Source of the DNA: Halomonas sp. NO4
GTDB taxonomy: Bacteria > Pseudomonadota > Gammaproteobacteria > Pseudomonadales > Halomonadaceae
Direction of reading: 5' to 3'
DNA length: 55,015 nt
Assembly (NCBI RefSeq): GCF_010994375.1
Contig: NZ_WHMA01000021.1
Span: 1-55,015, forward strand
In this document: positions 42,868 to 52,462 of the stretch, piece by piece
How the letters are laid out: each line of letters begins with the position of its first letter
How positions within the stretch are numbered: position 1 is the stretch's first letter
Made by a program: the position numbers and the translations under genes
Notes under the pieces: model-generated
Told to the model about the DNA's origin: nothing
Seen by the model: the letters and a program-made list of their open reading frames with translations, nothing else
Databases searched by the model: none

Positions 42868-43509
42868 ATGACCATTGCCGTCATCGACTACGGAATGGGC
42901 AACCTGCATTCCGTCGCCAAGGCACTGGAGCACGTCACCCACGAGAACGTGGTGGTGACCCGCGATGCCCGCCGCATTCGCGGTGCCACCCGGCTGGTGC
43001 TGCCCGGCCAGGGGGCGATTCGTGACTGCATGGGCGAACTGGAACGCACCGAGCTGCGCGGCCTGGTCGAGGAGCTGCTGCAACGCCAGGCCAAGCCACT
43101 GCTGGGCATCTGCGTGGGGCAGCAGATGCTGCTCGACCACAGCGAGGAGAACGGCGGCATCGACTGCCTGGGCTTCCTGCCCGGCAAGGTGACGCGCTTC
43201 CCCGGGGACATGCGCGACGACCGCGGCCATCGCCTCAAGGTGCCGCACATGGGCTGGAACCTGGTGCACCAGCACCACGACCACCCGCTGTGGGCGGGCA
43301 TCGACCAGGACGAGCACTTCTATTTCGTGCACAGCTACTACGTCGACGCCGCCGATGACGCCGCGGTGTTCGGCACCACCGACTACGGACGGGTCTGCGT
43401 CCACGCGGCCATTGGCCGCGACGCCACCTTCTCCGTGCAGTTCCACCCGGAGAAGAGCTCCCGGGCCGGGCTCAAGCTGCTGGAAAACTTTATTAATTGG
43501 GCGCCGTGA
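42868..43509 (+). CDS. hisH: Imidazole glycerol phosphate synthase, glutaminase subunit
   Basis: This 213-residue class I glutamine amidotransferase supplies ammonia to HisF. The catalytic triad is visible: Cys82 in [10 protein letters not shown] and His192/Glu194 in QFHPEKSS. Start ATG 42868 follows AGGAG. It lies between hisB and hisA, and its product forms a heterodimer with HisF encoded two genes on. Confidence 0.96.
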   Translation: MTIAVIDYGMGNLHSVAKALEHVTHENVVVTRDARRIRGATRLVLPGQGAIRDCMGELERTELRGLVEELLQRQAKPLLGICVGQQMLLDHSEENGGIDCLGFLPGKVTRFPGDMRDDRGHRLKVPHMGWNLVHQHHDHPLWAGIDQDEHFYFVHSYYVDAADDAAVFGTTDYGRVCVHAAIGRDATFSVQFHPEKSSRAGLKLLENFINWAP

Positions 43510-43558
43510 ACCACGCCCGTCGCCGGTCTCTTCGCAGGCTCGCAACCGAGGACACGAC

Positions 43559-44311
43559 ATGCTGGTAATTCCCGCCATCGATCTCAAGGACGGCCAATGC
43601 GTCCGCCTCAAGCAGGGGCGCATGGATGATGCCACCACCTACGGAGACGACCCGGTGGCCATGGCCGAGCGCTGGGTCGACGCCGGCGCCCGCCGCCTCC
43701 ATCTGGTCGACCTCAACGGCGCCTTCGCGGGCAAGCCGGTCAACTTTGATGCGGTCACCGCCATCGCCCGGCGCTTCCCCGAGCTGCCGATCCAGATCGG
43801 CGGCGGCATCCGCACCGCCGCCACCATCGAGCACTACCTCGATGCCGGCGTCAGCTACGTGATCATCGGCACCCAGGCGGTCAAGGAGCCGGCCTTCGTC
43901 GGCGAGATGTGCCGCGCCTTCCCCGGCCACGTCATCGTCGGCCTCGACGCCCGCGACGGCTTCGTGGCCACCGACGGCTGGGCCGAGGTCTCCCAGGTCA
44001 AGGCCACCGAGCTCGCCCAGCGCTTCGCCGGCGACGGCGTCTCGAGCATCGTCTACACCGACATCGCCCGCGACGGGATGCTCTCCGGCGTGAACGTTGC
44101 GGCCACGGCCGAGCTGGCCCGCGAGGGCGGCCTGCCGGTGATCGCCTCGGGTGGAGTCACCAACCTCGACGACCTGCGCGCCCTGATCGCCGCCGAGGAG
44201 CCGGGCATCCTCGGCGCCATCACCGGCCGCGCCATCTACGAGGGCTCACTCGACCTGGCCGCCGGCCAGCGCCTGTGCGACGACCTCGCCATCCAGCAAG
44301 GGGGGAGCTGA
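43559..44311 (+). CDS. hisA: ProFAR isomerase
   Basis: This 250-residue (beta-alpha)8 barrel isomerises the aminoaldose intermediate ProFAR to PRFAR. The start ATG 43559 gives [20 protein letters not shown] with the conserved Asp8. A second phosphate-site motif and IARDGMLSG (about 168-176) are in place. An upstream extension of the frame exists but has no ribosome-binding site; GAGGA precedes 43559. Confidence 0.96.
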   Translation: MLVIPAIDLKDGQCVRLKQGRMDDATTYGDDPVAMAERWVDAGARRLHLVDLNGAFAGKPVNFDAVTAIARRFPELPIQIGGGIRTAATIEHYLDAGVSYVIIGTQAVKEPAFVGEMCRAFPGHVIVGLDARDGFVATDGWAEVSQVKATELAQRFAGDGVSSIVYTDIARDGMLSGVNVAATAELAREGGLPVIASGGVTNLDDLRALIAAEEPGILGAITGRAIYEGSLDLAAGQRLCDDLAIQQGGS

Positions 44312-44314
44312 CCC

Positions 44315-45088
44315 ATGCCACTCGCCAAGCGCATCATCCCCTGTCTCGACGTCGACGCCGGCCGCGTGGTCAAGGGCGTCAACTTCATCGGCATCCGCGA
44401 CGCCGGCAACCCGGTGGAGATCGCCCAGCGCTACAACCAGCAGGGCGCCGACGAGATCACCTTCCTCGACATCACGGCGAGCCACGAGGACCGGGACACC
44501 ACCGTGGAGATGGTCGAGCGCATCGCCGGCGAGGTGTTCATCCCCCTCACCGTGGGCGGCGGCATCCGCACCTGCGACGACATCCGCACCATGCTCAATG
44601 CCGGGGCCGACAAGATCTCGATCAACACCGCCGCGGTGAACAATCCCGACTTCGTGCGCGAGGCCGCCGAGCGCTTCGGCAGCCAGTGCATCGTGGTGGC
44701 CATCGACGCCAAGCAGGTCTCCGGAAAGGGCGAGCCGCTGCGCTGGGAGATCTTCACCCACGGCGGGCGCCGCCCCACCGGCCTCGATGCCATCGAATGG
44801 GCGAGGAAGATGGTCGAGTACGGCGCCGGCGAGCTGCTACTCACCAGCATGGACCGCGACGGCACCAAGGCCGGCTTCGACCTGGGTGTGACCGGCGCCA
44901 TCAGCGAGGCGGTGAGCGTGCCGGTGATCGCTTCCGGCGGGGTGGGCAACCTCGACCACCTGGTGGAGGGCATCCGCGAAGGCGGCGCCGACGCAGTGCT
45001 CGCCGCCAGCATCTTCCACTTCGGCGAGTACACCATCCCCGAGGCCAAGCGCTACATGGCCGAGCACGGCATCGATATGCGGCTTTGA
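44315..45088 (+). CDS. hisF: Imidazole glycerol phosphate synthase, cyclase subunit
   Basis: This 257-residue (beta-alpha)8 barrel combines PRFAR with ammonia from His[16 protein letters not shown] at 6-20 has the catalytic Asp11, and the second catalytic Asp is in [11 protein letters not shown] (about 178-188 region by family position). GGGGGGAG lies shortly upstream. It ends the hisBHAF block; the following gene is unrelated. Confidence 0.96.
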   Translation: MPLAKRIIPCLDVDAGRVVKGVNFIGIRDAGNPVEIAQRYNQQGADEITFLDITASHEDRDTTVEMVERIAGEVFIPLTVGGGIRTCDDIRTMLNAGADKISINTAAVNNPDFVREAAERFGSQCIVVAIDAKQVSGKGEPLRWEIFTHGGRRPTGLDAIEWARKMVEYGAGELLLTSMDRDGTKAGFDLGVTGAISEAVSVPVIASGGVGNLDHLVEGIREGGADAVLAASIFHFGEYTIPEAKRYMAEHGIDMRL

Positions 45089-45107
45089 TACCAGTCCAGG
45101 AGGGCTT

Positions 45108-45617
45108 ATGCGTCTGCGCCCATGGAGCGGAGCCATCACCTCACTGCTGCTCGGGCTGTCAGCGCCAGCCGCCGCCGGCGAGCGGTCGTCGTGGCCACCC
45201 GCCATGACGCTGGAACACGTCCTGGTGCAGACCAGCCTGTACACGGATCACTTCAGCCCCGACCCCGAGCACACCAACAACCAGCAGCTGATCGGCCTGG
45301 AGCTGCACAACCCCGACCGCTGGCTGGCCGGGGGCGCCCGCTTCAACAACTCCTTCGACCAGGCATCGCTATACCTCTACGCCGGCCGCGAGTTCCCCCT
45401 CTGGGAGCCTGCGCAATCGGTCACCCTGCGCGCCAAGCTGACCGCCGGACTCCTGCATGGCTACCGGGGCGAGTATCGCGACAACATTCCCCTCAATCGG
45501 TACGGGATCGCCCCCGCCGTGCTGCCGACGCTGGGCGTGCGCTGGCACCGCGTCGAGTCGGACCTCATCCTCTTCGGCACGGCCGGCGCCATGATCACGG
45601 CGGGCATCCGCTTCTGA
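45108..45617 (+). CDS. Small outer-membrane beta-barrel-like protein
   Basis: This 169-residue exported protein has a signal peptide (ITSLLLGLSAPAAAG, cleavage near residue 24). The mature part has alternating aromatic/polar strands (VLVQTSLYTDHFSPDPEHTN, WLAGGARFNNSFDQ) and ends in Phe (ITAGIRF), the usual last residue of outer-membrane barrels. I recall similar proteins annotated variously in pseudomonads, without a proven role. It is 19 bp after hisF behind AGGAGG and converges on yjaG. Confidence 0.72.
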   Translation: MRLRPWSGAITSLLLGLSAPAAAGERSSWPPAMTLEHVLVQTSLYTDHFSPDPEHTNNQQLIGLELHNPDRWLAGGARFNNSFDQASLYLYAGREFPLWEPAQSVTLRAKLTAGLLHGYRGEYRDNIPLNRYGIAPAVLPTLGVRWHRVESDLILFGTAGAMITAGIRF

Positions 45618-45626
45618 ACCCGCGTT

Positions 45627-46205
45627 TCACTCCGCCGAGAGCCCCAGATTACTGACGCCTTCGTTGCGCCCCAGGCGGCGCAGCCCCTTGAGGGCGTCGC
45701 GGTTGAGCGGTGCCTCGACCGCCTCGAGCACGGCGTCCTGGAAGGCGTTCTCCTCCTCCATCAGCGGGTGCTCGCGCACCAGGGCGGCCAGCCGCTGGGC
45801 ATCCTCTTCGCCCTCGGTAAGCTCGATGAAGGCGCGCACGCCCCCCTTGGAGACCCGGCTGACCTCCAGCACTGCCTCCGGCGCCTCGCCGCGCAGGGTG
45901 TCGAGCAGTGCCCCAAGCGCCACCACCGCCTCCAGCGCGCGGCGTGCCCCGAAGCTGTCGTCGTCGCCCGGCGGCTCCAGCTCGGCAAGCTTCTCCGCCT
46001 GGCGCTCGAAGTCGATTCGCGCCTCGCGAACCGCAAGCCGCTCCCAGACCAGGTCGAGGATCACACGCAGGCCCTGGGGATCGCCCTGGCCGGTGGTGTC
46101 GGCATAGAGCGCATAGTTGGGCAGCAGGCGCTCGACCAGCGCCGCCATAAAGGCCTGCTGGTGGCGCGGCGACAGGCCCAGAAGTCGCTGATGAAAACCG
46201 CTCAC
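45627..46205 (-). CDS. yjaG: YjaG/DUF416-family protein
   Basis: This 192-residue cytoplasmic protein aligns by eye with E. coli YjaG (ALVERLLPNYALYADTTGQG near 24-43, ILDLVWERL near 53). Its function is unknown. I start it at GTG 46205, because GAGGAG lies 5 bases upstream and the protein then begins where YjaG does. The ATG at 46232 has no ribosome-binding site. It converges with the barrel gene across 9 bp. Confidence 0.85.
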   Translation of the reverse strand: MSGFHQRLLGLSPRHQQAFMAALVERLLPNYALYADTTGQGDPQGLRVILDLVWERLAVREARIDFERQAEKLAELEPPGDDDSFGARRALEAVVALGALLDTLRGEAPEAVLEVSRVSKGGVRAFIELTEGEEDAQRLAALVREHPLMEEENAFQDAVLEAVEAPLNRDALKGLRRLGRNEGVSNLGLSAE

Positions 46206-46246
46206 GGCATCTCCTCGCAGGTTGTCTGTCATAAGGGCACACAGGC

Positions 46247-46540
46247 TCAAGGCCACAGGCGACAAGCCGGCACGCGGCCACGGGCATCGAACACCACGCC
46301 CTCGGCGACCAGTCGTCGGCGCTGTTCGATTGCACCGGCATGGTCGGCCAGCTTGCGCGAGGCGGTGATCACTCGGTACCAGGGCAGGCCGTGGCCGGCG
46401 GGCAGCTCGCGCAGCGCCCGGGCCACCAGCCGCGGCGTGGTGGCCTCGGTCATCGCCGCGATGCGCCCATAGGTGGTGACGCGACCGGGCGGGATCGCCG
46501 CGATGACGGTGTAGATCTGTTCGCGAAGCTCCGCCTTCAT
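46247..46540 (-). CDS. Alkyltransferase-like (Atl) DNA-binding protein
   Basis: A 97-residue protein of the MGMT/Ada C-terminal fold has the Arg-finger helix (PPGRVTTYGRIAAMTEA). The active-site PCHRV of true alkyltransferases is replaced by PWYRV. Loss of the Cys makes it an Atl protein, which flags O6-alkylguanine for nucleotide excision repair without repairing it. E. coli Atl has a similar Trp at the Cys position. ATG 46540 is shared divergently with the amidotransferase-like gene. Confidence 0.9.
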   Translation of the reverse strand: MKAELREQIYTVIAAIPPGRVTTYGRIAAMTEATTPRLVARALRELPAGHGLPWYRVITASRKLADHAGAIEQRRRLVAEGVVFDARGRVPACRLWP

Positions 46541-46605
46541 GTACCCTTGCGCTCCTTGGAACCGGCCGGCCGCGACGGCCGGCGAAACGGCACGATGAGG
46601 CCCGC

Positions 46606-47295
46606 ATGCACTTCCATCTGCTCCAGCACTCCCCCCATCATGGCCCGGCGCGCATCGCCGACTGGCTGACCAGCATGGGCCACAGCCACACCGTGTTCCA
46701 TCTGTATGCCGGCGAACTGCCGCCACGCCTGGCCGACGGCGACGCCCTGATCGTCCTCGACGGCCCCATGGGTGTCCATGACGATGCCGAGCACCCCTGG
46801 CTCAAGGGCGAGCGAAAGCTGGTCGCCCGAGCGCTGGATGGCAGCAAGCCGCTGCTGGGCATCGGCCTGGGCGCGCGGCTGATCGCCGCGGCGCTGGGCG
46901 CCAGCGTGGGGCGCGGCACCCGAACCGAACTGGGCTGGCAGCAGATCGAGCTGGCGCCGGAGAGTCCCTTCGACCTGCCCGAGCGCTTCACCGCCTTCCT
47001 GTGGCACCGCGAGGTCTTCGCGCTGCCCGACGAGGCGCTGCCGCTGGGCGCCAGCGCCGCCAGCCCCGTGCAGGGCTTCGCCTGGGACGGCGGCCGGGTG
47101 GTGGGCCTGCTGTGCCACCTCGAGGCGACCCGCGACAGCCTGGTCACGCTGTTCGAGCAGCCGTGGCCCGACGACGAGGCCAGGGTGTCCGCCGCCGACG
47201 AAGCCGAACTGCTCGACGATCCCAAGCGCTTCGACCGGCTGGCCCCGCTGCTCGACCGCCTGCTCAGCCAGTGGCTGCACCGCAGTGCCGGCTGA
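46606..47295 (+). CDS. Class I glutamine amidotransferase-like protein lacking the catalytic Cys
   Basis: This 229-residue protein has the GMP-synthase-type amidotransferase fold: an N-terminal Rossmann-like part (ADGDALIVLDGPMGVHDD), the nucleophile elbow at about 85-95 and HLEAT near 168. At the elbow the usual Gly-Ile-Cys-Leu-Gly reads GIGLGARL, so the nucleophilic Cys is replaced by Gly. His and Glu are retained. It is therefore unlikely to hydrolyse glutamine and may bind a metabolite. ATG follows GAGG with 5-base spacing. Confidence 0.85.
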   Translation: MHFHLLQHSPHHGPARIADWLTSMGHSHTVFHLYAGELPPRLADGDALIVLDGPMGVHDDAEHPWLKGERKLVARALDGSKPLLGIGLGARLIAAALGASVGRGTRTELGWQQIELAPESPFDLPERFTAFLWHREVFALPDEALPLGASAASPVQGFAWDGGRVVGLLCHLEATRDSLVTLFEQPWPDDEARVSAADEAELLDDPKRFDRLAPLLDRLLSQWLHRSAG

Positions 47296-47301
47296 GGCGA
47301 C

Positions 47302-48423
47302 TCAGGCAGGCAGCGCCGGCTCGTCCACCCGACGCGCGGCCTCGGCGCTCCACTCCCGGGCCGCGGCCAGGCAGCTCTCCCAGTCACCCACGTGCAGAAA
47401 GCGCGCCGCGTCGCGCTTCTCCAGCTGGTAGCGGTACATGGGGTCGTAGTATTCGGTCAAAAGCGGGGCCAGCCACGCCTCGTGGGCCTGGGGATTGCCG
47501 CGCTCGTGCTCGCGGAAGGCGAGCTGCTGCAGGCGCGAGAGCCGCGCTAGCCGCGCGCCGCCGAGGCGCTTTTTGAGCCGTGTCAGCGCCGTGGCCAGCT
47601 GCTTGCGCATCAGCGCCCAGCCCAGCCACTCGCCGAACTGCTGGCGGTGGATCGCCCAGAGGTCATCGATGTAGTCCTTCTGGATCTGGCGCAGCCGCCA
47701 GTCCAGCGGCATCTCCACGCGCAGCCGAGGGGCGGACTCCATGGCCTGCCAGAAGGCCAGCGGCAGGTTGGCCGAGCCGATATGGCGCGACTCGTCCTCC
47801 ACCACCAGGGGGCCGGGCAGCGAGAGCAGGCGCTGGCCCAGATCATGCTCGAAGTCGATCTGCGACGGCGCCGGCAGGGGGTGACGGCCGAAGGCGGAGC
47901 CCTTGTGGCGCGCACAGCCCTCCAGGTCAAGGCCGTTGTCCAGCATCTGGATCAGGGCGGTCTTGGCGCAGCCGGTGAGCCCGCCCACCACCAGCAGCGG
48001 CTGATCGGCGGCGGCATCGATGCGCGCGCCGAGCGACTGGCGCATCGCCTTCCACCCGCCGCGGATGCGCGGGCGCAAGCAGCCGGCCTCGGCCAGCCAC
48101 TGTTGGGCGATCTGCGAGCGCAGCCCGCCGCGAAAGCAGTAGATGAGGGCATCCGGATGCGCCTCGATGCACTGCTGCCAGGCGGCGACTCGCGCGGCCT
48201 TGATGCCGCCGCTGACCAGCCGCTCGCCCAGCGCAATGGCGGCCTGCTGGCCGCGCTGCTTGTACTCGATGCCGACGAGCCGCCGCTCCTCGTCGTCCAT
48301 CAGCGGGCGGTTGACGGCACCCGGCAGCGCCCCCTGAGCGAACTCCACCGGGGCGCGCACATCGATCAGCACGCGCCTCTCGCGCAGCAGGGCGGGGTCC
48401 GGCTCGACCAGCGGCAAGGTCAT
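47302..48423 (-). CDS. selU: tRNA 2-selenouridine synthase
   Basis: This 373-residue enzyme (MnmH/YbbB) converts 2-thiouridine at the wobble position of some tRNAs to 2-selenouridine. The rhodanese domain with Cys96 (LIYCFRGGLRS) is N-terminal, and the P-loop (GGLTGCAKTAL) lies at 147-157. It uses selenophosphate made by SelD, encoded directly upstream with a 4-bp overlap, so the two genes form one operon. Confidence 0.94.
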   Translation of the reverse strand: MTLPLVEPDPALLRERRVLIDVRAPVEFAQGALPGAVNRPLMDDEERRLVGIEYKQRGQQAAIALGERLVSGGIKAARVAAWQQCIEAHPDALIYCFRGGLRSQIAQQWLAEAGCLRPRIRGGWKAMRQSLGARIDAAADQPLLVVGGLTGCAKTALIQMLDNGLDLEGCARHKGSAFGRHPLPAPSQIDFEHDLGQRLLSLPGPLVVEDESRHIGSANLPLAFWQAMESAPRLRVEMPLDWRLRQIQKDYIDDLWAIHRQQFGEWLGWALMRKQLATALTRLKKRLGGARLARLSRLQQLAFREHERGNPQAHEAWLAPLLTEYYDPMYRYQLEKRDAARFLHVGDWESCLAAAREWSAEAARRVDEPALPA

Positions 48424-49457
48424 CCGCGCACCTCGATCAGCGCCTCGCCCTTGGCCGCTACCACCTCGCCGAAAGGCGCGAGCTCGATGCCGTGCTCGCG
48501 GCCGATGCGCTCCACATCGTCCTCCCAGGAGGGGTGCACCGAGAGCAGCAGGCCGCCGGAAGTCTGAGGGTCGCAGAGCCACTGCCAGTGCGCCTCGTCC
48601 ATGGCCGGCAGGCTCGCCCCCAGCGCCTCGCGGTTGCGGCGGGTGCCGCCGGGCACCGCGCCCTGGCGACGGTAGGCCTCGGCTTCGGCCAGCCGCGGCA
48701 GGCGGCGGAAGTCGATGCGCGCCGCCACGTCGCTGGCCGCGCACACCTCGGCGAGGTGCCCGGCGAGGCCGAAGCCGGTGACGTCGGTCATGGCGTTGAC
48801 GCCCTTGACCTTGGCCAGCGCCATGCCGATGCGGTTGGAGCGCAGCATGGTCTCGCGGGCCAGGCCCTGGTGGCCGGATTCGAGCAGCCCCTGCTTTTCG
48901 GCGGTGGTGAGCAGACCCACGCCCAGCGGCTTGGTGAGAAACAGCAGGTCGCCGACCTGGGCGCCCTTGTTGAGCTTCAGGTGCTCGAGGTCCACCAGGC
49001 CGTTGACCGCCAGGCCGAAGATCGGCTCGGGAGAGTCGATGGAGTGACCGCCGGCGAGTGCCAGCCCCAGCTCGCGACACACGCCCTGGGCACCGCCTAC
49101 CACGTCGGCGGCGATCTCGGGGCCGAGCTTGTCCAGCGGCCAGCCGAGGATGCCCAGCGCCAGCACCGGCGTGCCGCCCATGGCGTAGACGTCGCTGATG
49201 GCGTTGGTGGCAGCGATACGGCCGAAATCGAAGGGGTCGTCGACGATGGGCATGAAGAAGTCGGTGGTGGCGATCATGCCGCGGCCGTCGCCCAAGTCGT
49301 AGACGGCGGCATCCTCGCGCCCCTGGTTGCCTACGATCAGCCGCGAATGCGCCGCCCCGGGGCCGGCCTTGGCCAGGATGCCGTCGAGCACGTCCGGGGC
49401 GATCTTGCAGCCACAGCCGGCGCCGTGACTGTACTGGGTCAGGCGGATGGCGCTCAT
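48420..49457 (-). CDS. selD: Selenide, water dikinase
   Basis: This 345-residue enzyme makes selenophosphate from selenide and ATP. The active-site loop HGAGCGCK lies at 11-18; both cysteines are encoded as Cys, so no selenocysteine is needed. Glycine-rich AIR-synthase-type motifs (VTGFGLAGHLAEV near 235, CDPQTSGGLLLS near 300) are present. ATG 49457 is favoured over the adjacent ATG 49460 by spacing to AGGAG. It is coupled with selU. Confidence 0.95.
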   Translation of the reverse strand: MSAIRLTQYSHGAGCGCKIAPDVLDGILAKAGPGAAHSRLIVGNQGREDAAVYDLGDGRGMIATTDFFMPIVDDPFDFGRIAATNAISDVYAMGGTPVLALGILGWPLDKLGPEIAADVVGGAQGVCRELGLALAGGHSIDSPEPIFGLAVNGLVDLEHLKLNKGAQVGDLLFLTKPLGVGLLTTAEKQGLLESGHQGLARETMLRSNRIGMALAKVKGVNAMTDVTGFGLAGHLAEVCAASDVAARIDFRRLPRLAEAEAYRRQGAVPGGTRRNREALGASLPAMDEAHWQWLCDPQTSGGLLLSVHPSWEDDVERIGREHGIELAPFGEVVAAKGEALIEVRG

Positions 49458-49512
49458 CATGATCTCCTCTGCTGGTGATACCGGCATTCTACATCATCAC
49501 TCCGTGACACCC

Positions 49513-50889
49513 TCACAGCGCCTCCAGGGCGTCGGCGAGCTTCTCCACGCCGACCACCTCCATCCCCTCCGGCGCCCGCTTGGGCGCATTGGCCCGCGGC
49601 ACGATGGCCCGCGTGAAGCCATGCTTGGCCGCCTCGACGATGCGCTCCTGGCCGCTGGGCACCGGGCGAATCTCTCCGGAGAGCCCCACCTCGCCGAACA
49701 CCACCAGCTCGCGTGGCAGAGCGCGCCCCTGCAGGCTGGAGACCACCGCCAGCAGCACGGCAAGGTCGGCGCTGGTCTCCAGCACCTTGACACCGCCCAC
49801 CACGTTGAGAAAGACGTCCTGGTCGCCGGTGAAGAGCCCGCCATGGCGATGCAGTACAGCGAGGAGCATGGCCAGGCGATTGGGATCGAGACCCACGGCC
49901 ACGCGGCGCGGATTCCCCAGCGCCGACTCGTCGAGCAGCGCCTGTACCTCGACCAGCAGCGGACGGGTGCCTTCCCAGACCACCATCACCAGGCTGCCGG
50001 GGGCCAGTGCCTCGCTGCGCGACAGGAAGATGGCGCTGGGGTTCTTCACCTCCTTGAGGCCGTGCTCGAGCATGGCGAAGACACCCAGCTCGTTGACCGC
50101 GCCGAAGCGGTTCTTCTGGCCGCGCAGGGTGCGAAAGCGCGAGTCCGCGCCGCCCTCGAGCAGCAGCGAGGCATCGATCATGTGCTCGAGCACCTTGGGG
50201 CCGGCCAGGGTGCCGTCCTTGGTGACATGGCCCACCAACAGCAGGACGGTGTGCGACTGCTTGGCGAAGCGGGTCAGGACCGCGGCGGACTCGCGCACCT
50301 GGGCCACCCCGCCAGGAGCCGAGGCGATGTCCTCGAGTTGCATGGTCTGGATGGAGTCGATGACGAGTATCTCGGGGCGCTCGCGCTCGGCCACGGCAAG
50401 GATGGTCTCGACGCTGGTCTCGGCGAGCATCTTGAGTCCGGCCACCGGCAGCTGCAGGCGGTGGGCACGCATCGCCACCTGGGAGAGGGACTCCTCGCCG
50501 GTGACGTAGAACACCCGGTGCGCCTGGGCCAGCTTGGCGGCTGTCTGCAGCAGCAGGGTCGACTTGCCGGCCCCGGGATTACCGCCCAGCAGCACCGCCG
50601 AGCCCGGCACCAGGCCGCCGCCCAGCACGCGGTCGAACTCCTCGAAGGTGGAGGAGAGCCGCGGCACCTCGGAGAGGTCCACGTTGGCGAGGTCCACCAC
50701 TTCGCGCGACAGGGCGCCGGCATAGCCCGCCCGCCCCGCAGGAGTCGCCGTCGCGGCCCCGGGACGCGACGGCGCCAAGCGCACCTCGCTGAGGGTGTTC
50801 CACTCCTGGCAGCTCGAACACTGCCCCTGCCACTTGCGGTATTCGGCACCGCACTCGGTGCACACGAAGGCGCTCTTTGTCTTGGCCAT
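49513..50889 (-). CDS. radA: DNA repair protein RadA
   Basis: This 458-residue RecA-like helicase processes recombination intermediates. It shows an N-terminal zinc finger (CTECG...CSSC, residues 10-28), Walker A (GGNPGAGKSTLL, near 105), the RadA-specific KNRFG motif (near 258) and a C-terminal Lon-like domain ending near the terminus. ATG 50889 gives the family start MAKTKSAFVC. It is chromosomal and unrelated to the ICE. Confidence 0.95.
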   Translation of the reverse strand: MAKTKSAFVCTECGAEYRKWQGQCSSCQEWNTLSEVRLAPSRPGAATATPAGRAGYAGALSREVVDLANVDLSEVPRLSSTFEEFDRVLGGGLVPGSAVLLGGNPGAGKSTLLLQTAAKLAQAHRVFYVTGEESLSQVAMRAHRLQLPVAGLKMLAETSVETILAVAERERPEILVIDSIQTMQLEDIASAPGGVAQVRESAAVLTRFAKQSHTVLLLVGHVTKDGTLAGPKVLEHMIDASLLLEGGADSRFRTLRGQKNRFGAVNELGVFAMLEHGLKEVKNPSAIFLSRSEALAPGSLVMVVWEGTRPLLVEVQALLDESALGNPRRVAVGLDPNRLAMLLAVLHRHGGLFTGDQDVFLNVVGGVKVLETSADLAVLLAVVSSLQGRALPRELVVFGEVGLSGEIRPVPSGQERIVEAAKHGFTRAIVPRANAPKRAPEGMEVVGVEKLADALEAL

Positions 50890-50951
50890 GCGGGCTAGCT
50901 TCCTCCCTGCGAACATGGCGGTCGGCCTGGCCGACGTGACCAGAACGACGG

Positions 50952-50973
50952 AGGGCAGCCCGGGGGCTGCCCT
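50952..50973 (-). terminator. Hairpin after the NlpE-like gene
   Basis: The arms agggcagcc and ggctgccct (50952-50960 and 50965-50973) are perfect around 4 bases, 28 bp beyond the NlpE-like stop. No T-run follows on the minus strand, so termination is plausible but not certain. Confidence 0.4.
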
Positions 50974-51001
50974 CCTGACCTGCCGAATCGAACGAGCTCG
51001 A

Positions 51002-51454
51002 TCAGATGCGCTGGAGCTGCAGCGCCTCGTTATTCTGGAAGCGCCGCCGCTGGGGGTCGATCAGCTCCAGGGTATTATCGTCGACGCGCAGGAAATAGTA
51101 GACCTGGCCTTCGCCGTCGGGGGTCAGCTCGTAGACCGTGGCGTCCGGATTTTCGGCCGTCCCCTCGAGGACTTCCCAGTTGCCGGCGTAGTTCTCGTCC
51201 GGCGGCTCCTGGGGGTGTTCACGATAGCTGGCACGCAGGTTGAAGGTACGTTCCTCCAGGGCGCTCTGCTCGTCGCCAACCATGCGCACGTTCAGGTCGA
51301 TGCCCGCACAGTTGCGACAGGGCAAGGTGCCCTGATAGGCCACCTCGGCATCTTGCATTTCTGGGCCGGCGGCCCGGTCTTCGGTCGGCCCGGCGGCACA
51401 GCCCGCCAGGAAGGCCAGCATGGCCGAGCCGGCCAGCAAGGTCCTCATTCGCAT
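51002..51454 (-). CDS. NlpE-like lipoprotein
   Basis: This 150-residue protein has a lipobox (AFLAGC), and its mature part includes the NlpE N-terminal-domain landmark YQGTLPCRNCAGIDLNV with a CxxC pair (about 42-58). NlpE-type lipoproteins sense envelope stress or copper at the outer membrane in E. coli; here only the N-terminal domain is present. ATG 51454 is chosen because AGGAG is 6-7 bases upstream. Confidence 0.8.
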   Translation of the reverse strand: MRMRTLLAGSAMLAFLAGCAAGPTEDRAAGPEMQDAEVAYQGTLPCRNCAGIDLNVRMVGDEQSALEERTFNLRASYREHPQEPPDENYAGNWEVLEGTAENPDATVYELTPDGEGQVYYFLRVDDNTLELIDPQRRRFQNNEALQLQRI

Positions 51455-51562
51455 TTGCATACTCCTAACCAAGGGGCTCCAAGCCGTGAATCACGACGAC
51501 CGTTACTACAGCATAACGCGTCACGCCCATTGCGGACAGCCTGTCGCCCCCAGGGTTCCCGC

Positions 51563-52462
51563 TCACTGCCCCACCCCGGCATGGACGAACTGAAACACCA
51601 GGGCGAGCACCACCGGCATGACCACCAGGCTACCCAGGTTGCCGATCAGTACCAGCGACGCCACCGTATGGGGTTCCTGACGATACTGCTCGGCCACCAG
51701 GTAGTTGAGCACGGCCGGGGGCAGGGCCGCGAACACCCAGAGTGCCGCCGCCTGCAGCCCGCTGATCTCGAGCCACAGGATCATCGGCCAGGCCAGTATC
51801 AGGCCGGAAAGTGGGCAGAGCACCGCGCCCAGCAACCCCGTTTTCCAGGCGGAGAAATCAACGTCGAGCATGCGCACGCCGAGGGCAAAGAGCAGCAGCG
51901 GTATGCTCACGCCTCCCAGCATGTGCAGCGCCTCGAGCAGCCAGGCGGGCAGCGGCACCCCGGCCAGGTTGACGCCAAGACCGGCCAGGCTGGCGAGCAT
52001 GATGGGCAACCGCAACAGGCGGCGCAGCGACGTCCGAGGACTCAGCATGTAGAGCCCCACCGTGAAGTGCAGCATCATCTCGACGATGAACAGCACCACC
52101 GCCGCCGGCAAGGCCGCCTCGCCGAAGGCCAGCAGCAGCAGCGGGATGCCCATGTTGCCCGAATTGTTGAACATCATGGGCGGCAGGCAGGTCTTGACCT
52201 CGAGTCCCAGCCAGCGCACCAGAGGCCACAGCAGAAGCCCCGAACCCAGCACCACCACCGCACCCGCGAGGGCCAGCTTCACGTACTCTTCCAGCGGTGC
52301 CTGGCCGTCGGCGAGCACGGCGAACACAAGCATGGGTACGAACAGCTCCATGTTGAGGGTGTTGAGGTTGCTGATATCCGGCGTACGCAAGCGGCCATAG
52401 AGCGTACCGCAGGCGGCAATCAGGAATACCGGCAGCAGGGTGGCGAGAATCTGCGACGTCAT
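51563..52462 (-). CDS. AEC-family membrane transporter
   Basis: This 299-residue integral membrane protein has about ten hydrophobic helices in two halves. The family pattern is seen in FNNSGNMGIPLLLLAFGE (about 100-117) and LPPAVLNYLVAEQYRQE (about 245-262). Relatives export auxin-like compounds or malonate and other acids; the substrate here cannot be told. ATG 52462 has only a weak ribosome-binding site. It is divergent from hisC. Confidence 0.9.
   Translation of the reverse strand: MTSQILATLLPVFLIAACGTLYGRLRTPDISNLNTLNMELFVPMLVFAVLADGQAPLEEYVKLALAGAVVVLGSGLLLWPLVRWLGLEVKTCLPPMMFNNSGNMGIPLLLLAFGEAALPAAVVLFIVEMMLHFTVGLYMLSPRTSLRRLLRLPIMLASLAGLGVNLAGVPLPAWLLEALHMLGGVSIPLLLFALGVRMLDVDFSAWKTGLLGAVLCPLSGLILAWPMILWLEISGLQAAALWVFAALPPAVLNYLVAEQYRQEPHTVASLVLIGNLGSLVVMPVVLALVFQFVHAGVGQ

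Noticed and set aside
43909..45207. 432-codon plus-strand frame across hisA and hisF
   Set aside because: It overlaps two clear histidine genes in another frame and is extremely Arg/Pro/His-rich.
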